Source of the DNA: JBGPJM01 sp041485385
GTDB lineage: Bacteria; Planctomycetota; Phycisphaerae; Phycisphaerales; UBA1924
Length of the DNA: 8,794 nucleotides
Direction of reading: 5' to 3'
NCBI GenBank assembly: GCA_041485385.1
Contig: JBGPJM010000206.1
Span: 1-8,794 of the forward strand
Each line of letters opens with the position of its first letter. Within the stretch, counting starts at the first letter, position 1. Below the pieces are notes generated by a model, which was not told the origin of the DNA, did not search any database, and was given only the letters and a program-made list of their open reading frames with translations. Shown here one piece after another: positions 5,027 through 8,794 of this stretch. A program made the position numbers and the translations under genes.

Positions 5027-7381
5027 ATGAGCGAAGCCCCCAGTCCGACGCTGTCCGGATGCGGCGCCCGCGAGCGGAGGGCCGCGGCGGTGACGCTCTC
5101 GCTCCCGGTCATCCCCCCCGAGAAGCGGCACGTGAAGCGTTCAGGAACCTCGCGCTGGCGGGCAGCGGTGCTCATCACCGTCAACGTGCTCCTCGCGCTG
5201 CACATCCTCATGTGGGTCGTCTCGGGGATGCGCGACGGCGTGCGCGAGACCATCTCTCCCGTCGAGCCCTCCGAGTCGATGTACACGCTCGAGACCGGTG
5301 TCGTCAACGCCGGGTTCATATTCTTCGCCGCGGCGGTCCTTTCCACGCTGATCCTCGGGCGGTTCTTCTGCGGCTGGGGGTGCCACGTCGTGGCGCTGCA
5401 GGACCTGTGCTCGTGGATCATGACCCGGATCCGGGTGAAGCCGCGTCCGTTCCGGTCGCGGGTGCTGGTGTGGGCGCCGGTGTACTTCGGCCTGTACATG
5501 TTCGTCTGGCCGATGGCGCGGCGCGGGCTCAAGCTGCTGCTGGACAACCCGAAGAACCCCGCGGACCTCTGGGACCGCCTCAGGCCATGGGTGGGGGAGA
5601 CCGCCGACTTCAAGCCTTGGTCCGCCGGCCTGATTGTCGAGGATTTCTGGAAGACCTTCGCGCCCTGGTACGTCGCGATCCCGTTCCTGCTCGTGTGTGG
5701 GTTCGCGCTGGTGTACTTCCTCGGCAGCAAGGGGTTCTGCACGTACGGATGCCCTTACGGAGGTTTCTTTGGCCCTGCGGACCTGCTGTCGCCGGGGAAA
5801 ATCCGCGTGACCGATGCCTGCGAGGGGTGCGGGCACTGCACGGCGGTCTGCACCTCCAACGTCCGGGTGCACGAGGAGGTCCGCGACTTCGGGATGGTCG
5901 TCGACCCGGGGTGCATGAAGTGCATGGACTGCATCAGCGTCTGCCCCAACGACGCGCTGTACTTCGGGCTGGGAACGCCCACCGTCCTGGCGAGGCCGCG
6001 GAACCAGCAGGCCGCGGCCCGGCGCGCGGCCAAGCGCCGCAACTGGGACCTTTCCTGGCCGGAGGAACTGCTGGTCGGTGTGGTGTTCGCGGGCTCGTTC
6101 GTGGCCTGGCGCGGCTTCCTGAACCAGGTGCCGATGCTGATGGCGATCGGCCTGGCGGGGATGAGTGCCTTCCTGGCGTGGAAACTGCTGTGCATCCTGC
6201 GCGACCCGCACGTCCGGTTGCAGAGCCTGCAGCTCAAGTACCGGGGCAGGCTCAAGCGGGCGGGATGGGTGTTCGCGCCGCTGGCGGTGCTGTTCCTGGC
6301 CACCGGCGCCTACGCGGGTGTGATCAGGTACCACCGTTGGTGGGGCGGGATGCTGGTCTGGAAAGTCGCCGTCCCGACCGAGATCGTGCTGGTCGATCGG
6401 AAGATGGCCGGGGGCGGCTGGTTGGACGCGGACGCCGGTGCATTCCTGGACCAGGCCGGCAACCAGACGCCGTTCTCGAACTGGCTGAGCACTACCCCGG
6501 CCGAGCAGCGTCGTTCGATGCGCGAGTATGCCCAAAGGGCCCTGGCGCACTATGTACGGAGCGGACCGGCGCGGGGCGGCGGCTGGGGCTGGGCGCTCCG
6601 CCCCGACGACCTGCAGAGCATCGCCTACCTGGAGCTGGTGTGCGGCCGGACCGCCGACACCGAGCGGACGCTGCTGGAGATCATGGACCGCGGACGCCCC
6701 ACGGACACGCTCATCCCCCAGCTCGGACAGGTGATGAAACTCCGCGGGGCCAGCGACGAGGACGTGCTGGCCACATTCGAGCGTGTGCTCCGTCAACAAC
6801 CGCACCTCACCGGCCTTCGCGCGACGCTGGCCACGTTCTACGTGCGGAACAACCGCCCCGCCGAAGCGATCCGGACGTACGACGACGCCATCACTTCTCG
6901 CCCGGGCGACGCCGTGACCAGGAAGGATGCCGGGATGCTGCTCGTGCAACTCGGACAGACCGAGCGTGGACTGGCGCTGCTGGCCGAGGCCGAGCGCATC
7001 GCCGGCGGCCAGCGCGGCATGACCGTCCGGCGCAGCGCCGAAACGATGCTGCAGATCGGGCGCGCGTACCTGGTTGTTCAGCGGCCCGACCGCGCGCTCG
7101 CGGCGATCCAAAAGGCCCTCGCGATGAACGCGGACCTGCCGGGCGCACGCTGGGACCTGGCCAAGGCCCTGTACTCCACGGGCCAGCAGGATCGGGCGAT
7201 CGACGAGATGAAGTCCGCCGCACGGTCGGCCCCGGACGACCCCGACGTGGCGGCGCATGTGGCGGAGATGCTCAGAGCCGCGGGGCACGGTCCTGAGGCA
7301 TCGGTGTGGCTCCAGAAGGCCCAGGAGCTCCAAGCCAAGCGGCTGCGCGACGCGTCGGGCAAGACCGGACCGGGCAAGTGA
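5027..7381 (+). CDS. NapH/CcoG-like membrane polyferredoxin fused to a TPR domain
   Basis: The product has 784 residues. The first 435 form a membrane polyferredoxin of the NapH/MauN/CcoG type, with about seven hydrophobic helices (near 46-66, 91-111, 147-166, 214-232, 345-362, 368-390 and 413-431). FFCGWGCHV (C115, C119) and FCTYGCPYG (C238, C242) are the paired CxxxC motifs of this family. Two [4Fe-4S] ferredoxin motifs follow: C265-x2-C268-x2-C271-x3-C275, then C296-x2-C299-x2-C302-x3-C306-P. The first lacks the usual Pro after its fourth Cys (Thr instead). Basic loops around 323-343 and 391-412 place the clusters in the cytoplasm and the C-terminus outside. Residues about 432-520 are unassigned; about 525-772 form TPR-like helix pairs (clearest at 595-772). 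It probably passes electrons across or along the membrane while the TPR part binds a partner protein. Relatives serve nitrate reductase or copper-oxidase assembly, but no partner gene is adjacent here. The start ATG has no Shine-Dalgarno sequence. Confidence 0.87.
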   Translation: MSEAPSPTLSGCGARERRAAAVTLSLPVIPPEKRHVKRSGTSRWRAAVLITVNVLLALHILMWVVSGMRDGVRETISPVEPSESMYTLETGVVNAGFIFFAAAVLSTLILGRFFCGWGCHVVALQDLCSWIMTRIRVKPRPFRSRVLVWAPVYFGLYMFVWPMARRGLKLLLDNPKNPADLWDRLRPWVGETADFKPWSAGLIVEDFWKTFAPWYVAIPFLLVCGFALVYFLGSKGFCTYGCPYGGFFGPADLLSPGKIRVTDACEGCGHCTAVCTSNVRVHEEVRDFGMVVDPGCMKCMDCISVCPNDALYFGLGTPTVLARPRNQQAAARRAAKRRNWDLSWPEELLVGVVFAGSFVAWRGFLNQVPMLMAIGLAGMSAFLAWKLLCILRDPHVRLQSLQLKYRGRLKRAGWVFAPLAVLFLATGAYAGVIRYHRWWGGMLVWKVAVPTEIVLVDRKMAGGGWLDADAGAFLDQAGNQTPFSNWLSTTPAEQRRSMREYAQRALAHYVRSGPARGGGWGWALRPDDLQSIAYLELVCGRTADTERTLLEIMDRGRPTDTLIPQLGQVMKLRGASDEDVLATFERVLRQQPHLTGLRATLATFYVRNNRPAEAIRTYDDAITSRPGDAVTRKDAGMLLVQLGQTERGLALLAEAERIAGGQRGMTVRRSAETMLQIGRAYLVVQRPDRALAAIQKALAMNADLPGARWDLAKALYSTGQQDRAIDEMKSAARSAPDDPDVAAHVAEMLRAAGHGPEASVWLQKAQELQAKRLRDASGKTGPGK

Positions 7382-7408
7382 GCGCGGGCGTCGAGCGGGG
7401 CTGCCTGC

Positions 7409-7414
7409 TACGCT
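7409..7414 (+). promoter_or_regulatory. Candidate -10 box (TACGCT) for a leaderless kdsA transcript
   Basis: TACGCT fits TANNNT and ends 6 nt before the kdsA ATG, in the 39-nt gap after the preceding stop codon. No -35-like hexamer is evident. The GAGG between box and start is only 2 nt from the ATG, too close to serve as a ribosome-binding site. Confidence 0.4.
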
Positions 7415-7420
7415 GAGGCC

Positions 7421-8263
7421 ATGACTCGAATCTGCCGAGCGGGAAGCGTCGAGATCGGCCCCGGCCGGCCCCTGGCGATCATCGCCGGGCCGTGCGTGCT
7501 GGAGTCTCTCGAGCTCGGGATGCAGGTCGGGCGAGCCGCCCGGGACTCGTGCCGCCAGCTGGGGTTGTCGTACATCTTCAAGGCGTCGTTCGACAAGGCG
7601 AACCGGACACGCGTGGATTCGCCGCGCGGCCCGGGGCTCGAGCGCGGGCTGGCGTGGCTCTCGCAGATCGGGCACGACCTTGGCGTGCCGGTGACGACCG
7701 ACGTACACGAGCCCGGCCAGTGCGGGCCCGTGGCGCGGGCGATCGATCTGCTGCAGATCCCCGCGTTCCTCTGCCGCCAGACCGACCTTCTCTTCGCGGC
7801 GGGAACGGCCGCGGCGGCGCACAAGCGAGGGGTGAACGTCAAGAAGGGCCAGTTCCTCTCGCCGGGCGAGATGGCCGGGCCGGTGGAGAAGCTCGCCGAA
7901 GTCGGGTGCCGGAATGTGCTCGCGACCGAGCGCGGGACGTTCTTCGGCTACGGGCGCCTGGTCAACGACTTCATCGGCGTGGCGGAGCTCATGGCCCTGG
8001 AGGTCCCGGGCGGGCCGCCCCCGGTCTGCTTCGACTGCACGCACTCCACCCAGCGCCCCGGCGCCGGAAGGGTGACGGGGGGCGCCAAGGGAATGGCCCC
8101 CATGCTGGCGCGGGCCGCGACCGCCGCGGGGGTGCACGCCCTCTTCGTGGAGTGCCATCCGGAGCCGGGCGAGGCCCTCTCCGACGCGGCGACGATGCTT
8201 CGGCTGGACGAGATGCCCTCGCTGCTCAAGTCCGTCGCAGGGATCAGGAAGGCCATGGCGTGA
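7421..8263 (+). CDS. kdsA: 3-deoxy-8-phosphooctulonate (Kdo-8-P) synthase, metal-dependent type
   Basis: This 280-residue cytoplasmic enzyme condenses phosphoenolpyruvate with D-arabinose 5-phosphate to give Kdo-8-phosphate, the precursor of Kdo in the lipopolysaccharide inner core. It has the TIM-barrel family motifs IAGPCVLES (21-29), FKASFDKANRTR (53-64), TDVHEP (93-98), LQIPAFLCRQTDLL (111-124), NVKKGQFLSP (139-148), ERGTFFGYG (170-178) and DCTHSTQRPG (205-214). C25, H208, E244 and D255 fall where Aquifex KdsA binds its metal (Cys11, His185, Glu222, Asp233). Metal-independent enzymes such as that of E. coli have Asn in place of the Cys, so this one is predicted to be metal-dependent. Length is normal and the start precedes a typical N-terminus. 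The downstream gene overlaps its stop by 4 bases and is probably translationally coupled. The gene implies an LPS-type outer membrane. Confidence 0.96.
   Translation: MTRICRAGSVEIGPGRPLAIIAGPCVLESLELGMQVGRAARDSCRQLGLSYIFKASFDKANRTRVDSPRGPGLERGLAWLSQIGHDLGVPVTTDVHEPGQCGPVARAIDLLQIPAFLCRQTDLLFAAGTAAAAHKRGVNVKKGQFLSPGEMAGPVEKLAEVGCRNVLATERGTFFGYGRLVNDFIGVAELMALEVPGGPPPVCFDCTHSTQRPGAGRVTGGAKGMAPMLARAATAAGVHALFVECHPEPGEALSDAATMLRLDEMPSLLKSVAGIRKAMA
8246..8252 (+). promoter_or_regulatory. Shine-Dalgarno sequence of the truncated membrane-protein gene
   Basis: AGGAAGG lies inside the end of kdsA, 7 nt before a GTG that overlaps the kdsA stop (GTGA). It supports this GTG as the start over a later GTG at 8311, which has no suitably spaced site. 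Confidence 0.7.
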
Positions 8264-8794
8264 CCGAATGGTCGCCTATTCCGGAGGGGGACGAGCGATT
8301 CCCGCGACGAGTGAGGCTCTCGACGGGCGCGACGGTGGCGGGCGCCGCCTTGCTGCTTGTTCTCGCGGGGGTCGCGCTGTATGTCGCGTCGTCACGGGGC
8401 GCCCCGAACGCACAGCTCCTCCTCCCCCTCGGCGTGCTCGCCGCGATCGTGCTGATCGCCGTGCTGGCGTGGCAGGCGGAGGTGCGCCGGCGAGACGGGC
8501 TGCGGGCGGCCTGCCACGACCTTGGTCTGGCCGGTCAGTTCAAGCCCGACGACCCGGCCCGCCAGGAGGCATTCGAGCCGGTGTCCCATCTGAAGGCCCT
8601 CCGTCACGGCCACCGCGGCGTGAAATGGTCTGCGCACGGCGAGGCGGACGGACGACCTATGGCGATCGTGGAGCATCGGTACGTCGTCAGCAGCGGTAAG
8701 TCGTCGCACGTGCTCATCCACACCGTTGTCTCGACACCTTGTCCGCCCGCGTGGCCCGCGGTGACCCTCTCCCCCGAGCACGTCTTCCACAAGC
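8260..8794 (+). CDS. Two-helix membrane protein, 3'-truncated by the window edge
   Basis: From GTG 8260 the frame is open to the end of the window, giving 178 residues with no stop. The first 20 residues are charged. Two hydrophobic helices follow (about 24-43 and 53-71), then a basic VRRRD (75-79) and a soluble region that runs off the window. That region contains HRGVKW, RPMAIVEHRYVVSSGK and a TLSPEHVF motif. This pattern, a short hairpin of two helices followed by a beta-rich domain with a [FYV]xYxxxxGK strand and a 'PE' motif, resembles membrane proteins of unknown function common in Actinobacteria and Planctomycetes; I cannot name the family. By the positive-inside rule both ends are cytoplasmic. 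It overlaps kdsA by 4 bases, which points to co-transcription and translational coupling rather than a shared pathway. GTG start, overlap and a well-placed Shine-Dalgarno sequence together support this reading. Confidence 0.75.
   Translation, partial: MTEWSPIPEGDERFPRRVRLSTGATVAGAALLLVLAGVALYVASSRGAPNAQLLLPLGVLAAIVLIAVLAWQAEVRRRDGLRAACHDLGLAGQFKPDDPARQEAFEPVSHLKALRHGHRGVKWSAHGEADGRPMAIVEHRYVVSSGKSSHVLIHTVVSTPCPPAWPAVTLSPEHVFHK

Noticed and set aside
5141..8158. Very long open frame (1005 codons) on the minus strand, antisense to the ferredoxin/TPR gene and kdsA
   Set aside because: It is a shadow of GC-rich codon usage on the opposite strand. The translation is low-complexity Arg/Pro/Gly/Ala/His text with no motifs, while the plus strand encodes two well-recognised proteins across the same region.
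8268..8699. 143-codon plus-strand frame near the right end, starting at ATG 8268
   Set aside because: It reads as Arg/Gly/Ala-rich shadow text in another frame of the GTG-started membrane protein, which has two clear hydrophobic helices, a Shine-Dalgarno sequence and a stop-start overlap.
1..8794. A defence system, prophage or other mobile island
   Set aside because: I see no nuclease, integrase, transposase, toxin-antitoxin or phage genes. Five of the six genes look chromosomal, with uniform GC-rich codon use.

Overview
The window is GC-rich (clearly above 60% by eye) and densely coding. It carries six genes: two secreted-type paralogues on the left, a divergent SDR/tryptophan dioxygenase pair in the middle, and an iron-sulfur/TPR membrane protein, kdsA and a truncated membrane protein on the right. 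The gene content suggests a Gram-negative-type bacterium that makes Kdo. The combination of fibro-slime surface proteins and a NapH-like ferredoxin/TPR fusion fits Planctomycetota, perhaps Phycisphaerae. This placement is an inference from protein style; no rRNA or tRNA is present to settle it.

Layout. (1) 2-1048 is the 3' part of a gene for a fibro-slime/beta-solenoid protein cut by the window edge. A 366-bp gap with a terminator-like hairpin follows. (2) 1415-3043 is a complete paralogue of the first gene, with a signal peptide and a good Shine-Dalgarno sequence. (3) A hairpin near 3115 lies between this gene and the converging gene 3175-3969 (minus strand), an SDR-fold oxidoreductase that lacks the usual catalytic Tyr and Lys. 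(4) A 162-bp divergent control region, built from an interrupted inverted repeat and a 15-bp tandem repeat, separates the SDR from tryptophan 2,3-dioxygenase (kynA, 4132-4992). (5) 5027-7381 encodes a seven-helix polyferredoxin of NapH/CcoG type fused to a C-terminal TPR domain. (6) kdsA (7421-8263) encodes 3-deoxy-8-phosphooctulonate synthase with the residues of the metal-dependent class. It overlaps by 4 bp a GTG-started gene for a two-helix membrane protein that runs off the right edge.

The genes do not form an obvious pathway. The left part concerns the cell surface, and the right part mixes amino-acid catabolism, membrane redox and lipopolysaccharide precursor synthesis. Two observations stand out. 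In both left-hand proteins a solenoid domain of about 250 residues appears to be inserted inside the fibro-slime domain. Four genes (SDR, kynA, the ferredoxin/TPR gene and kdsA) have no Shine-Dalgarno sequence but carry a TANNNT-type hexamer ending 5-8 nt before the ATG, the arrangement expected for leaderless transcripts.
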